DNA of 52,793 nt from Levilactobacillus zymae DSM 19395 (GTDB lineage: Bacteria; Bacillota; Bacilli; Lactobacillales; Lactobacillaceae). The position numbers and the translations under genes are program-made. A model generated the notes under the pieces. The model searched no databases, was not told the DNA's origin, and was given only the letters and a program-made list of their open reading frames with translations. Below, in pieces: positions 35,012 to 44,298 of this stretch. Position 1 is the first letter of the stretch, and each line of letters opens with the position of its first letter. The DNA lies in NCBI RefSeq assembly GCF_001434115.1, contig NZ_AZDW01000039.1, positions 43,485 through 96,277 on the forward strand. Direction: 5' to 3'.

Positions 35012-35172
35012 CGCCTCCGGGCCAGTCAGAAACGGGCTGGAACGGGGTGGGCACGGCTTCAAGCCCCCAAAACCGGGTCTTGAAGACCGACCTTTGTCTA
35101 GGCCGGCAAGAAACACCGGCCAACACTAGCCCATTTCCCCCCTGAGCCCATTTCTGACTGGCCCTCCAGCTT
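35012..35172 (+). repeat. Dispersed repeat with terminal inverted repeats, copy A
   Basis: Ends are GGGCCAGTCAGAAA (35019-35032) and its exact complement TTTCTGACTGGCCC (35151-35164); extending inward gives 18 of 19 paired bases. The interior holds GGTCTTGAAGACC and a GCCGG...CCGGC stem. The reverse complement of 49318-49486 matches it over the whole length. MITE-like; no coding capacity. Confidence 0.82.
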
Positions 35173-35651
35173 ACACTGGTCATCATAGCAACTTTAATGT
35201 TTTTTAGGCAATCACCAAATCATGTTTAGCAATTCATACCATCGTTATTTCAAACTACCATTGTATATCCCGGAAACATCAACTCTAACCCAACGTATAA
35301 ATATTTCCTTTATATTGACTTTTTTCGCGACTAGCGGCGTTAGCGTTGCGCGCTTCCCCGGTTTGGGGGCATTTCTCACGCTAATTGCCCGGGACCCGCT
35401 TCGATTCAATGCACCGAACGGTTCCCGTCAGCGGTCATTTCTGCGTTCCTTCCCCGGCGCCATGGCGGTTGTGCGACACTAGGTTTACGTTTCCGCTAGT
35501 TTAATCGCTGAACCGGCTAGTCATTTAAAATTATAGTCTATCTGATTAAGAATAACGGCACCTTAAGTTAATTTTGTTGTCAAAGCGCTAAGTTTCCGTG
35601 AAGATTCGGACATTGTTCAGCCCCCTACCCAAAAAGAGGGGTAAACTTTGT

Positions 35652-35745
35652 GCAACGTTAGTGACGTGTTATCCTAGATAGTAAACAGACAACGACCTGT
35701 GGAACCCGTTGCATTTACTCTGATTCGTCACGTAATGACCGTTGC
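35652..35745 (+). promoter_or_regulatory. Structured 5' leader upstream of the YfhO-family gene
   Basis: Nested helices: GCAACG (35652-35657) with CGTTGC (35740-35745), GTGACG (35661-35666) with CGTCAC (35726-35731), GTAAA (35681-35685) with TTTAC (about 35714-35718) and CAACG (35690-35694) with CGTTG (35707-35711). It lies 100 bp before the ribosome binding site. It matches no riboswitch class I recognise. Confidence 0.4.
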
Positions 35746-35843
35746 GTCGTGAGGGCGACCAACACTTACCTGCTTTTTGAGCGCAACTAGGCCACGAGTT
35801 TAGAATTTAACGCCTATTATTTGCTAACTACGGAGGGGTTGTA

Positions 35844-38564
35844 ATGAAACAGCATCGAGATACCCTTACGGCGCTGAGAGTCAGCCGCTGGGTATATGGG
35901 GGAGCTTTTTTGATTCCGTTCGCCATCATGGTCTTGGTCTTTTGGCACCTCAAGATCACGCCGTTTGGCCAGCGCAATCTGTTATTCAGCGACATGGGCG
36001 CCCAGTACGTGCCCATCTTGGAATACCTGCGCACAACCATTTTGAGCGGCCACTTCCACCTGTTCTCCCTGTCTCTAGGGACCGGTAGTGGCCTGATACC
36101 ACTATTGACGTACTACGTGATTAGTCCGTTCAACTTATTAATCTTTTTGTTTCCAGCCGCGAAAATCACCACGGCTTTGACCTGGATCATCATCTTAAAA
36201 ATCAGTACGATTGGCTTTTCCATGGCCGTCTTCCTGCGCCACGCATTTCTCAAGACGGGTTGGTCGCTGTTACTCTTCTCGACGGCCTTTAGCCTGTGTG
36301 GCTTCGTCACCATGTACTTCTATGACATGATGTGGCTGGACGCCCTAATTTGGTTGCCCATCGTGGCGTTGGGGCTGCACCGACTGGTCCACCATCACCA
36401 CTTCGGCCTGTACACGGTCAGTTTGACCATCACCATCCTGTCGAACTATTATATGGGCTACATGACCTGCCTGTTCTCGGTCTTGTACTTCGTGTACCTA
36501 ATCATCGAACATCAAACGACGCCCACGCCGTTCAAGACGGTCTGGCAAATGCATTGGCCGGCCATTCGCCAATTTATGATTGGGTCCGTGCTAGCCGGTG
36601 GGATGACTACAATCGTTTTACTGCCCACCGCTCTGGGAATGTTATTGACGGGCAAGAACAGCGTCATCACCCAAAACTACGCCCTGTCGCCGCTCTTTGG
36701 GCCGGAAGTCTTAGCGCAATTTGGCCCGGCCGGCAGCACCTACAGCGGACACCTGTACCACACGCCATCGGTCTTCATGGGGACGCTAATGTTCCTGCTA
36801 CTGATCGTCTACTTCGTGTCGCCACGTATCCTGGCGGTGGAGAAGAAACGAACGATGTGGTTGTTACTGGCCATGGGACTCGGCCTACTGATCACGGTAC
36901 TCAACACCGCTTGGCACATGTTCCAACAACCCGCCGGTTTCCCGTTTCGTAACGTCTACTTCTTCACGTTTCTGGCGATCGTCACGGCCTACCGGGCCTG
37001 GCAGACCCATCCCGCCCAGACCATGAACGACCCGCAAAAGGTCCTGGCGTTGGTCTGGGGCGCGGGGTTACTGACCATCGGGTTCGTGGCCGTCAAGATT
37101 TTACCCAAGCTTTACTATAAAATGGAACCCACCTATAACAATTCGTTGTACTTCCATAGTCAACCGGCCTTCCACCTGCTCTGGCTAGCGTTGGGCCTGC
37201 TGCTCCTCAACACCATGTTGCTGTTCATTAGTGAATGGCGGCCCGTGCGAATCGGCCTGATGGCGGTGATCATCTTTGCCGAATTAGGCGGAAGCTTCCT
37301 GGTCGGCACCCGGGGCATCGGCTTCGGGTCCCAGACCGCCTTCACCAAGGCTTACCGGGCCGATACCGGCTTGCTTAAACAGGTCGGCGCTACGAAGCCC
37401 AAACCCAATTTACACCGGGTCGAATTCTTGCATTCGACCATTAGCGAGGCCTATAAAGGCGCTTATAACCACTACAATGATCCCCTACTGTTTAACTACA
37501 ACGGGATCAGCTCCTACTCGTCAACGCTGGAGGAACAGGCGCGGGTCTTCCAACACGATTTGGGCTACCTGAGTCCTAACGTGCGGCGAATCAGCCCGCA
37601 AGGCTACACCCACGTCACGGATACCCTGCTGGGCGTCAAATACCGGCTCAATTCCTACAAAACGCCGCCAATCACGCCGCTGACCACTTACGCGGGCTTC
37701 GGGTTCGCCGTGCCGGAACGGTTGGGCCGGGTCCAGCTTTACGACCAAGACGCCTTAAACAACCAGCGGAAGGTCCTGGATGCTTTGGGCGCACCGGCCA
37801 ATACCCTGGCGGCCGCTTCGATCCTCAACACCACCCAACGGCGGGCCACCAAAGCCGATGCCGCTAGCATCCCCGATGGGACTAAGGCAAAGCCGGCCGG
37901 CGACTACTACTTGCAGACCATCACCCTGCGCGTCAACGCCACGGGCCTGCTCCACGGGTATTCACCAGCCGATAACATCGTGTACTCCAGCCTGAAGGTC
38001 AACGGTCAGAAGGCTAAGCCCCTGACCAACGCCGACGGGTATCGGTATATCATGAACTTCGGGCAACGCACCAAGGGCACCGTGCTGAAGATCAGTTACG
38101 TCACCGATGACCCGCGGGCCCCACAACAAAACCAGTTTGCGTCGCTCAACCAAGCCGTTTACCGAAAATTCACTAAAAAATTGGCCCAACAACGCTTCAA
38201 GTTAGGCCCAACCAGCGGCGTCTCCTGGATCTCCGGGACCGTCACGGGGACTGCTAAACGCCAATTACTTTACGTTCCGATTCCGATGACGCCCGGTTGG
38301 ACGGCCAAGGTCAACGGCAAACCGGTGAAGATTCAATCCGCGATGCACGCCAAATCCCTGGTACCGGTCATCAAAAACTATCCGGGCATGATTGGGATTC
38401 CGCTTCAACGGGGTGAAAACAAGGTCACCCTGACGTACCAGACGCCTGGTTTGAAACTGGGGGCGCTGATCAGTCTGGCTAGTCTGGCCCTCTTCTTCGT
38501 TCTTTGGTTCATGTCGGAATGGCTGCGGCCATTGGAAGCCCGGCACGCCAAGCCTAAAGATTGA
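35844..38564 (+). CDS. YfhO family membrane protein (GT-C-like)
   Basis: 906 residues. The first ~500 hold about 12 membrane segments with the early acidic motif LLFSDMGAQYVPILEYL and the loop FHLFSLSLGTGSGLIPLLTYY, typical of YfhO proteins; the remaining outer domain (about 520-870) is soluble, and a last membrane helix (LGALISLASLALFFVLWFM) precedes a basic tail. YfhO-type proteins are lipid-linked glycosyltransferases that decorate teichoic acids or glycolipids (family knowledge). ATG follows CGGAGGGG. It is monocistronic, with a long structured leader and a strong terminator. Confidence 0.88.
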   Translation: MKQHRDTLTALRVSRWVYGGAFLIPFAIMVLVFWHLKITPFGQRNLLFSDMGAQYVPILEYLRTTILSGHFHLFSLSLGTGSGLIPLLTYYVISPFNLLIFLFPAAKITTALTWIIILKISTIGFSMAVFLRHAFLKTGWSLLLFSTAFSLCGFVTMYFYDMMWLDALIWLPIVALGLHRLVHHHHFGLYTVSLTITILSNYYMGYMTCLFSVLYFVYLIIEHQTTPTPFKTVWQMHWPAIRQFMIGSVLAGGMTTIVLLPTALGMLLTGKNSVITQNYALSPLFGPEVLAQFGPAGSTYSGHLYHTPSVFMGTLMFLLLIVYFVSPRILAVEKKRTMWLLLAMGLGLLITVLNTAWHMFQQPAGFPFRNVYFFTFLAIVTAYRAWQTHPAQTMNDPQKVLALVWGAGLLTIGFVAVKILPKLYYKMEPTYNNSLYFHSQPAFHLLWLALGLLLLNTMLLFISEWRPVRIGLMAVIIFAELGGSFLVGTRGIGFGSQTAFTKAYRADTGLLKQVGATKPKPNLHRVEFLHSTISEAYKGAYNHYNDPLLFNYNGISSYSSTLEEQARVFQHDLGYLSPNVRRISPQGYTHVTDTLLGVKYRLNSYKTPPITPLTTYAGFGFAVPERLGRVQLYDQDALNNQRKVLDALGAPANTLAAASILNTTQRRATKADAASIPDGTKAKPAGDYYLQTITLRVNATGLLHGYSPADNIVYSSLKVNGQKAKPLTNADGYRYIMNFGQRTKGTVLKISYVTDDPRAPQQNQFASLNQAVYRKFTKKLAQQRFKLGPTSGVSWISGTVTGTAKRQLLYVPIPMTPGWTAKVNGKPVKIQSAMHAKSLVPVIKNYPGMIGIPLQRGENKVTLTYQTPGLKLGALISLASLALFFVLWFMSEWLRPLEARHAKPKD

Positions 38565-38631
38565 TGGGACCCGGCGCTTCTGGGCTGCACATTAACGGTT
38601 CAAAATTTACTGATTAACTAGCAAATCCAAT

Positions 38632-38683
38632 AAAAAAAGCCTCACCCGCAACGTTGTTTCCAACGTGACGGGTGAGGTTTTTT
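38632..38683. terminator. Bidirectional terminator after yfhO
   Basis: AAAAAAGCCTCACCCG pairs with CGGGTGAGGTTTTTT, with an additional inner CAACGTTG...CAACGTG hairpin. It serves both convergent genes and reaches the stop codon of the minus-strand small gene. Confidence 0.9.
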
Positions 38684-38861
38684 AAGGTCGCCCCAGCGGG
38701 TAAAACAGGCCGATAGCCACCCACATCAGGCCAATCATGACCCCCAGCGGGTCACTCAACAGACCCGCGAAGAGCCGTAAGCAGCCATCCCCAACCAGCA
38801 AGGCGATGCCGACCCAGAAGGGCCAATTCCGGTAAAATTTATGGTTAAAACTCACTCGCAT
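38682..38861 (-). CDS. Small membrane protein, 59 residues
   Basis: From ATG 38861, with AGTAGGGG upstream: MRVSFNHKFYRNWPFWVGIALL, then a second hydrophobic segment (PLGVMIGLMWVAIGLFYPL). Two membrane helices with a short loop. No family recognised; a longer frame to 38963 exists but lacks a ribosome binding site and adds only a basic, low-quality stretch. Confidence 0.6.
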   Translation of the reverse strand: MRVSFNHKFYRNWPFWVGIALLVGDGCLRLFAGLLSDPLGVMIGLMWVAIGLFYPLGRP

Positions 38862-39041
38862 AACGCGTTCCCCTACTTCCCCTTTCGGCCAACGCCCCAC
38901 GATTCCGCCACTGGTGCGGGTGAGTCGTCGGCCACTAGTTCCCCGCTTAATGGTCAACATCATTGACAGGCTTATTCTACCACTTCTGCCCGCCAGACTG
39001 GTGGCTCACGACACGGCCACCCCAACTTTTCGCGGCCAACG

Positions 39042-39072
39042 AAAAAAGGCCCCGCGCACTGGCGAGACCCCG
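39042..39072 (-). terminator. Terminator after the CPA2 antiporter
   Basis: On the minus strand a GC-rich stem containing G-U pairs (GGTCTCGCC against GCGCGGGGCC) is followed by TTTTTTCG. Confidence 0.65.
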
Positions 39073-39080
39073 GTCAATTC

Positions 39081-40274
39081 CTAATCGTTTAATGGCCGGA
39101 CCTTCGAGCGATCCTTTTGGCCCTTGGTAACTTGGTTCATGGTCAACCGTAACAGGAACGGGGCGACCAACGTGGCCAGGATGATGGCCGCCACGATGGC
39201 CGAATAGCGGACCGGTGACATCAGCTTGGCCTGGTACCCGATCTGGGCAATGATCAACGCCATTTCGCCCCGCGAGACCATTCCGGCCCCGACCGCCGTG
39301 GAACTGAGCCACGAAAAACCGGCCAACTTGGCGCCCCCACCGGCCCCGACCAGCTTGGAGACCACGGCCACGACCGTCAGGACCAGGATAAAGCCGAGTT
39401 GCTTCCCCAGCCCGTTAAAGTCCATGTTCAAGCCGATGCTGACGAAGAAGACGGGGATAAACACCGCGTAGCCCACCGGTTCGATGTGCCGGTCGACCGT
39501 CGATTTCACGGACGTTTGGGAGATGGCGATTCCGGCGAAGAAGGCCCCCACCACGTCGCTTAGACCCACCAATTCGGCCACGTAGGCCATCCCAAAACAC
39601 AGGATGATGGCCATCAGGGTCTCGCCCATCGGAATCATCAGGCGTTTACCCATCTTGGCCATGTACGGTGCCAGCCACTTGACCACGAAGTAGATGGCCG
39701 CGAAGTACACGACCTGCATCAGCGTGGTCACCAGCAAGTTACCGGAGGTGTGCCCGCCGACCGCGGTGCCGGTGGTCGAGACCAACACACTCAAGATGAT
39801 TACGGCCAACACGTCGTCGACCACGGCGGCCCCCAAAATGGTGGTCCCCTCCCGGCTATTCAGCGCGTTCATTTCCTTTAAAACTTCCACCGAGATGGAC
39901 ACCGACGTAGCCGCAAAAATTACGCCCAGAAAAAGGCTTTCCGTCAACGGTAAATGGTACAATTCCGCGACCCAAAACGTTCCCAAGACCGGGACGATGA
40001 CGCCTAAAATGGCAACGAACACACTGGGCTTCAGATAGCGTTTCAACAGCTGCAGGTCACTTTCCAGTCCCGCGATAAACATCAAGACGATGACCCCGAT
40101 TTCGGCGAAGCCCTCTAAGTTGTGCGTCAGGTGTAACCAGCCCAACATGGCCGGCCCCAAGACGATGCCCACTAATAATTGGCCAATCACTGCTGGAATC
40201 CCAATGCGCGTACTAAAGTGTCCGACAATGGTGGTTGCCAGTAAAATCAAGGTTAAATTTCCTAATAGTTCCAT
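39081..40274 (-). CDS. CPA2 family cation:proton antiporter (NapA/Kef type)
   Basis: 397 residues from ATG 40274 behind AAGGAGGG; an upstream in-frame extension lacks a suitable start. About 12 membrane helices. IGQLLVGIVLGPAMLG, the GLESDLQLLKRYL loop and SDVVGAFFAGIAIS fit the membrane core of CPA2 proteins, with an Asp in the ion-binding region. There is no RCK/TrkA-N domain, so it is closer to NapA/YjbQ than to full-length KefB. It should exchange Na+ or K+ for H+ for pH and ion balance. Single gene. Confidence 0.85.
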   Translation of the reverse strand: MELLGNLTLILLATTIVGHFSTRIGIPAVIGQLLVGIVLGPAMLGWLHLTHNLEGFAEIGVIVLMFIAGLESDLQLLKRYLKPSVFVAILGVIVPVLGTFWVAELYHLPLTESLFLGVIFAATSVSISVEVLKEMNALNSREGTTILGAAVVDDVLAVIILSVLVSTTGTAVGGHTSGNLLVTTLMQVVYFAAIYFVVKWLAPYMAKMGKRLMIPMGETLMAIILCFGMAYVAELVGLSDVVGAFFAGIAISQTSVKSTVDRHIEPVGYAVFIPVFFVSIGLNMDFNGLGKQLGFILVLTVVAVVSKLVGAGGGAKLAGFSWLSSTAVGAGMVSRGEMALIIAQIGYQAKLMSPVRYSAIVAAIILATLVAPFLLRLTMNQVTKGQKDRSKVRPLND

Positions 40275-40528
40275 ATTGGCCCTCCTTTTGGACACAAAAA
40301 AAGCGTCCACTTCTCCCGTGGTCGCCCAACCCAAGGCTAACCCCATTCTTGAAAAGCAGTCGCTTCAACCCGTTTATAATATTCTAGTAAGTATATCTGG
40401 TTTACTGGGTGAACGCAACCCCCGCGACTCCGCTAAGAAAATTAGCCGTGCGAACTAAATCTTAACTACCGATTAACGACCAATCGTGTTAAACTAATAA
40501 CGATTAACGAGATTGTGAGGTGACGCGG

Positions 40529-40729
40529 ATGAAGTGGCTCGAAGCGAATATTGTCGTCATTATTTGGTCTGTCATTTTCGGTGAAGTGATCGGGTACGTG
40601 GGTCAATCATTGGAACAGATGCCTTATAAGCCTATGCAATTAGGCGTGACGATGGCCATCGTTGCCCTTATCGCGGTCAATGGGATCGCGTTACTGGCAC
40701 GTAGCGATAAGAAGTCTGCGAAGAACTAG
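40529..40729 (+). CDS. DUF2929 family small membrane protein
   Basis: 66 residues, ATG 40529 after TGTGAGGTGACG. Two hydrophobic helices (IVVIIWSVIFGEVIGYVGQ and GVTMAIVALIAVNGIALLA) and the GEVIGYVG motif fit DUF2929 (YjzD-like), a short two-helix family of Firmicutes. Function unknown. Divergent from the antiporter, with its own terminator. Confidence 0.8.
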   Translation: MKWLEANIVVIIWSVIFGEVIGYVGQSLEQMPYKPMQLGVTMAIVALIAVNGIALLARSDKKSAKN

Positions 40730-40776
40730 AGCAATTCGCCGCTGCTCAACTTTAGGGTTGAGGAACTCCGGATAAC

Positions 40777-40816
40777 TAAAAACGACCGCAAAGCCCGCCG
40801 GTTTTGCGGTCGTTTT
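40777..40816 (+). terminator. Terminator after the DUF2929 gene
   Basis: AAAACGACCGCAAA pairs with TTTTGCGGTCGTTTT across GCCCGCCGG. It can work on both strands. Confidence 0.9.
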
Positions 40817-40947
40817 GTGTTGACCCGAGCTTTACAGTCGCCCGCTTCGAATCGGCTCGTTGCTGACGGCGCCAGTCCGGTAGCGTTTAAACCAGGCTGA
40901 CCCGAATTATTCCTATAAAAATACGTTTCACGGAAGGAAGTTTCTTT

Positions 40948-41862
40948 GTGCAACTTGGTCAATTAACCGCTCAAATTATCCTGATGTTTGGCCTGATGCT
41001 GATTGGGGTGCTGATCAACAAGTGTCACTTCATGCACGCCCAAACCGCCAACGACCTGACCAACATCTTACTCTACGTGGTCTCCCCTTGCCTGATTATC
41101 GGGGCCTTCGAACAGCCCTTTTCGGGATCGCGGATGCACCAATTTCTCCTAGCCGCCGCGGGCACCTTCATCTGGTACGTCGTGGTCACCCTGCTGGCCT
41201 GGTTGATCTTTGGCCACCTCAGTGACCCCAACCTGCGACGCATCACCCAGTACGGCAGCATCTATTCCAACGCCGGCTTCATGGGGATTCCCCTCATCAG
41301 TGCCTTATTCGGCAGTACCGGGGTCTTCTACGCCGTGGTCGCCCTCGCCGGTTTCAACCTGTTCAGTTGGACGCTGGGCGTGCGTTTATTTCACGCGCCG
41401 GCCGACCACCAGTACCGCCAAGTCCTGTTAAATCCCAACATCATCGCCATCGTGGTCGGCCTGTTACTCTTTGTCAGCGGCTGGCACCTGCCCGGGACGC
41501 TGAACCATATCGTGACGGCGGTCGGGTCGGTCAACACCCCGTTGTCGATGATCGTGATTGGCAATAGCCTGGCCCAGATTACTCTCAGCCGCCAGATGCT
41601 CAATCCCTGGTTAGGCTTAACGTTACTGTTGCGCAACCTGATTTTTCCGTTGGTGGGCGCCGGCATTCTGACGCTACTTGGCGTTAGTGGCATTGCCTAC
41701 ACCACCACGTTGATCATGATTGCCTGCCCGGTCGCCGGCATCGTGGTCCTCTTCACCCTACAGATTCACGCCGACGCCGCGCCGGCCATCGCCGTGATGA
41801 GTCTCTCGACGATTCTCAGCCTCCTGACCATCCCCCTGGTGGTCGCACTGGGTGGACACTAA
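40948..41862 (+). CDS. AEC family transporter (malate/auxin efflux carrier type)
   Basis: 304 residues, GTG start after GGAAGGAAG. About ten membrane helices in two inverted halves, with the crossover motifs LLYVVSPCLIIGAF and SIYSNAGFMGIPLISALFG in the first half and IVIGNSLAQ and IACPVAGIVVLF in the second. The family exports or imports carboxylates such as malate; the actual substrate is unknown. It lies alone between terminators. Confidence 0.88.
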   Translation: MQLGQLTAQIILMFGLMLIGVLINKCHFMHAQTANDLTNILLYVVSPCLIIGAFEQPFSGSRMHQFLLAAAGTFIWYVVVTLLAWLIFGHLSDPNLRRITQYGSIYSNAGFMGIPLISALFGSTGVFYAVVALAGFNLFSWTLGVRLFHAPADHQYRQVLLNPNIIAIVVGLLLFVSGWHLPGTLNHIVTAVGSVNTPLSMIVIGNSLAQITLSRQMLNPWLGLTLLLRNLIFPLVGAGILTLLGVSGIAYTTTLIMIACPVAGIVVLFTLQIHADAAPAIAVMSLSTILSLLTIPLVVALGGH

Positions 41863-41873
41863 TGATTAACGTC

Positions 41874-41912
41874 AATTCCCCCGCTACCCTAAGAGGTGGC
41901 GGGGGAATTTTG
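41874..41912. terminator. Bidirectional terminator between AEC transporter and GntR gene
   Basis: AATTCCCCCGC pairs with GCGGGGGAATT, followed by TTTTG; it sits between convergent genes. Confidence 0.85.
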
Positions 41913-41916
41913 TGAT

Positions 41917-42606
41917 CTAGCGGCGTAAAAGCTCGGTCAGACTAAACGCGATATTTTCAGTGTTTTGCTGAATCGCCGTTACAATCTGGTGCTGAGCTAA
42001 CGCGGTGACTAACCGCTGTAACCGCCGTTCTAACTCCGGCCCACACCCCGCCTGCACCAGCCAGGTCCCCAGCGTGAGATAGATTGACCGGAAGTTAAGA
42101 ATCATCAGGGGATATACCGAATTTTGTGAGAGTGCCGCCAGTTCGTGATAGAATTCAAACGTTTTTAGGGCCTTAGCGGTCGGCGTCTCCGCCAGTTGAA
42201 TCTGGGCAAACCGACGTTCCAGCGCCCGAAACGACGTGACTGGCGCACACTGGCGCAACATGTCGTTTTCGATCAGTTGGCGGACGCGGAAAATGGATTT
42301 TAACATGGCGGGATGGTAGTTGCCCCCGTCAAAGTTGATGATGACGTTCAAGGTCTCCAGGTTCCCGTTGCGTTCATAGTCGGCCACAAAATTACCCTGT
42401 CGCGGTCGAACTTCGATAAACCCTAGGCGCATCAACTCCTGTAATCCCCGGTTCACGACCGAACGACTGACCTGTAAAGTGGTCGCTAGGTCCCGCTCGC
42501 TGGGTAATTTTTCATGAACGGCGAGTTGGCCGGTCAAAATCAGCCGTTCGACTTGCTGCACCAGCTGCTCCGTCTCCGTGACCGCTTGAATGGCTTCAAA
42601 TTTCAT
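41917..42606 (-). CDS. GntR family regulator (FadR-type)
   Basis: 229 residues from ATG 42606, behind AAAGGAGACGA. The winged helix is KLPSERDLATTLQVSRSVVNRGLQELMRLGFIEVRPRQGNFVADY; the C-terminal all-helical domain (FRVRQLIENDMLRQCAP ... FHELAALSQNSVYPLMIL) is FCD/FadR-like, a class that usually binds an organic acid, often with a metal. It is divergent from the flavoprotein/reductase operon and most likely controls it (inferred). Its leader contains a 29-bp perfect palindrome just before the ribosome binding site, suggesting autoregulation. Confidence 0.87.
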   Translation of the reverse strand: MKFEAIQAVTETEQLVQQVERLILTGQLAVHEKLPSERDLATTLQVSRSVVNRGLQELMRLGFIEVRPRQGNFVADYERNGNLETLNVIINFDGGNYHPAMLKSIFRVRQLIENDMLRQCAPVTSFRALERRFAQIQLAETPTAKALKTFEFYHELAALSQNSVYPLMILNFRSIYLTLGTWLVQAGCGPELERRLQRLVTALAQHQIVTAIQQNTENIAFSLTELLRR

Positions 42607-42623
42607 CGTGTCGTCTCCTTTAG

Positions 42624-42652
42624 CGTGGACTCTGGTTGAACCAGAGTCCACG
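42624..42652. promoter_or_regulatory. 29-bp perfect palindrome, likely GntR operator
   Basis: Fourteen bases (CGTGGACTCTGGTT, 42624-42637) are followed by one G and then the exact complement (AACCAGAGTCCACG, 42639-42652). It lies directly upstream of the gntR ribosome binding site and about 120 bp from the flavoprotein start. It could bind the regulator as DNA or fold into a hairpin in the gntR mRNA. Confidence 0.75.
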
Positions 42653-42768
42653 ACCCAATTAGTCGGTTAAGTCGAGTATACACGTTGTGAATGCGTTTAC
42701 AAAGTTGGCCTTAGCCGAAATAATGAAGGTGTTCCGCAAATGCTATTACCGTTTAAGGAGGTCATCTT

Positions 42769-44298
42769 TTGAAAACAGACTACGATGTCATCGTGATTGG
42801 TGCCGGTAACGGTGGGCTGGCCGCGGCCGTCACCGCTGCTAAGCTCAACCACAAAGTACTATTGGTCGAACGCCACAACTTGCCGGGCGGTGCCGCAACG
42901 AGTTTTACCAGGGGCCGATTTGAATTTGAACCGTCCCTCCACGAACTCGCGGGTTACGGTCCTCAAGACAATCCCGGCAATATTCGCCAATTCTTTGACT
43001 GGGCCGGCATCGACGTTCAATTTCACGCCGTGCCCGACGCCTACCGCATGATCAATACCGGCAAAGATAAGCTAGATATCCGCATGCCGACCGGAATTCA
43101 GAATTTCATGACCACGCTAATTCAAGCCGTTCCGGGCAGCCAGGCTAGTGTGCAAGCATTTTTCAAAATCGCTATTGAAAATGCTCAGGTATTCGCTCAA
43201 CTTTCGGCCCACCCCGAGGCCCTTGACCCGGCCACGTTAGCCACCCAGCATCCCCTGTTCGCCAAGTACGGCCACCAGCCCTACCAACGGGTGCTCCAGG
43301 CCCTCGACATGCCAGCCAAGGCCCAAGAGATCTTGCTCGCCTACTGGTGCTACATCGGAATTCCTAGTGACGAGTTCGAGTTCGCCTACTTCGCTTCCAT
43401 GCTGGTCTCATACGTCACCTATTCCGCCTACATTCCCCAAAACCGGTCCCACGAAATTTCCAGTGCTCTGGTCCAAGCGTTGCAGGCTAACGGCGGAACG
43501 GCCTGGTTCAATACCGAGGTCACGCAACTCTTGACCGCCGAAGGGGCCGTTGTCGGCGTTCAAATCGGCGACCGAAAGCTCTACGCCCACGAGGTGATTG
43601 CCGACCTCTTACCGGATACCGTCTACAGTCACCTGCTGCCCGCCGAAATGGTGCCGACCACGGAACTCAAAAAAGCCAACGCTCGTGAGCTCGGGACCAG
43701 TGGTTTTCTGGTCTATCTTGGCCTGAACCGCTCCGCGACCGAACTAGGCATCCACGATTACAGTACCTTCATCGCCCGCGATTGGGATACGCGACACCAG
43801 TTCGCCGGGATGCACCAATTGCACGGCAACGATTTCATGATCATGAACTGCCTCAACGTTGCTAACCCGACTTGTTCCCCCGCCGGAACTTCCATTCTAT
43901 ACGCCACGCAACTCTTCTTTGGCGATAGTTGGGACCAGGTCCGCCCCCAAGACTATCCGCACTTGAAGACCCAGTTGGCACGGGATGTCATTACCCGCTA
44001 CGAACAGGCGACCGGCGTGCACATCCAGGACAGCATTGAAGAAATCGAAGTCGCCACGCCCGTGACCTTTGCGCGCTACCTCCGCGCTCCGGAAGGCGAT
44101 ATTTACGGTTATTACGGTCAGCCCTGGGATCAAATGGTCGCCCGGTCACTAACGGCGGCCCAAGAAGACGAACCCCTGCCCCACCTGCATTTCTGTGGCG
44201 GCGCGGGCCACATGCTTGACGGCTACAGTTCCGCCTACGCTTCCGGCCAGTTTGCGGCGCGTCAAGCCAGTCACAATCTACAAAAGGAGGTCCTTTAA
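42769..44298 (+). CDS. CrtI/RetSat-like FAD-dependent oxidoreductase
   Basis: 509 residues, TTG start seven bases after AAGGAGG. The FAD-binding motif is VIVIGAGNGGLAAAVTAAKLNHKVLLVERHNLPGGAATS at residues 7-45, and the C-terminal CGGAGHMLDGYSSAYASGQFAARQ closes the FAD site, as in phytoene desaturase-like proteins (CrtI, RetSat). No carotenoid genes are present, so desaturation of phytoene is unlikely. A partner reductase follows without a gap, so the protein probably reduces or isomerises an unsaturated organic compound using electrons from it (inferred). No signal peptide or membrane segment; cytoplasmic. Confidence 0.82.
   Translation: MKTDYDVIVIGAGNGGLAAAVTAAKLNHKVLLVERHNLPGGAATSFTRGRFEFEPSLHELAGYGPQDNPGNIRQFFDWAGIDVQFHAVPDAYRMINTGKDKLDIRMPTGIQNFMTTLIQAVPGSQASVQAFFKIAIENAQVFAQLSAHPEALDPATLATQHPLFAKYGHQPYQRVLQALDMPAKAQEILLAYWCYIGIPSDEFEFAYFASMLVSYVTYSAYIPQNRSHEISSALVQALQANGGTAWFNTEVTQLLTAEGAVVGVQIGDRKLYAHEVIADLLPDTVYSHLLPAEMVPTTELKKANARELGTSGFLVYLGLNRSATELGIHDYSTFIARDWDTRHQFAGMHQLHGNDFMIMNCLNVANPTCSPAGTSILYATQLFFGDSWDQVRPQDYPHLKTQLARDVITRYEQATGVHIQDSIEEIEVATPVTFARYLRAPEGDIYGYYGQPWDQMVARSLTAAQEDEPLPHLHFCGGAGHMLDGYSSAYASGQFAARQASHNLQKEVL

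Larger units (their letters stand above)
34941..35843. other. 900-bp intergenic region between ciaR and yfhO
   Basis: It contains the dispersed repeat copy A (35012-35172) and the structured leader of the next gene. The frame at 35222-35482 has no ribosome binding site and an unusual composition, and I do not call it. The remaining sequence has no recognisable gene. Confidence 0.6.

Noticed and set aside
35222-35482. 86-residue frame in the ciaR-yfhO gap
   Set aside because: No ribosome binding site and non-protein-like composition.
35574-35590. Possible cre site upstream of yfhO (CAAAGCGCTAAG)
   Set aside because: Only the core fits; the outer TG and CA positions do not match the consensus.
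40869-40885. CCAGTCCGGTAG shared with 31437
   Set aside because: Only 12 bases shared and no wider similarity found, so it may be chance.
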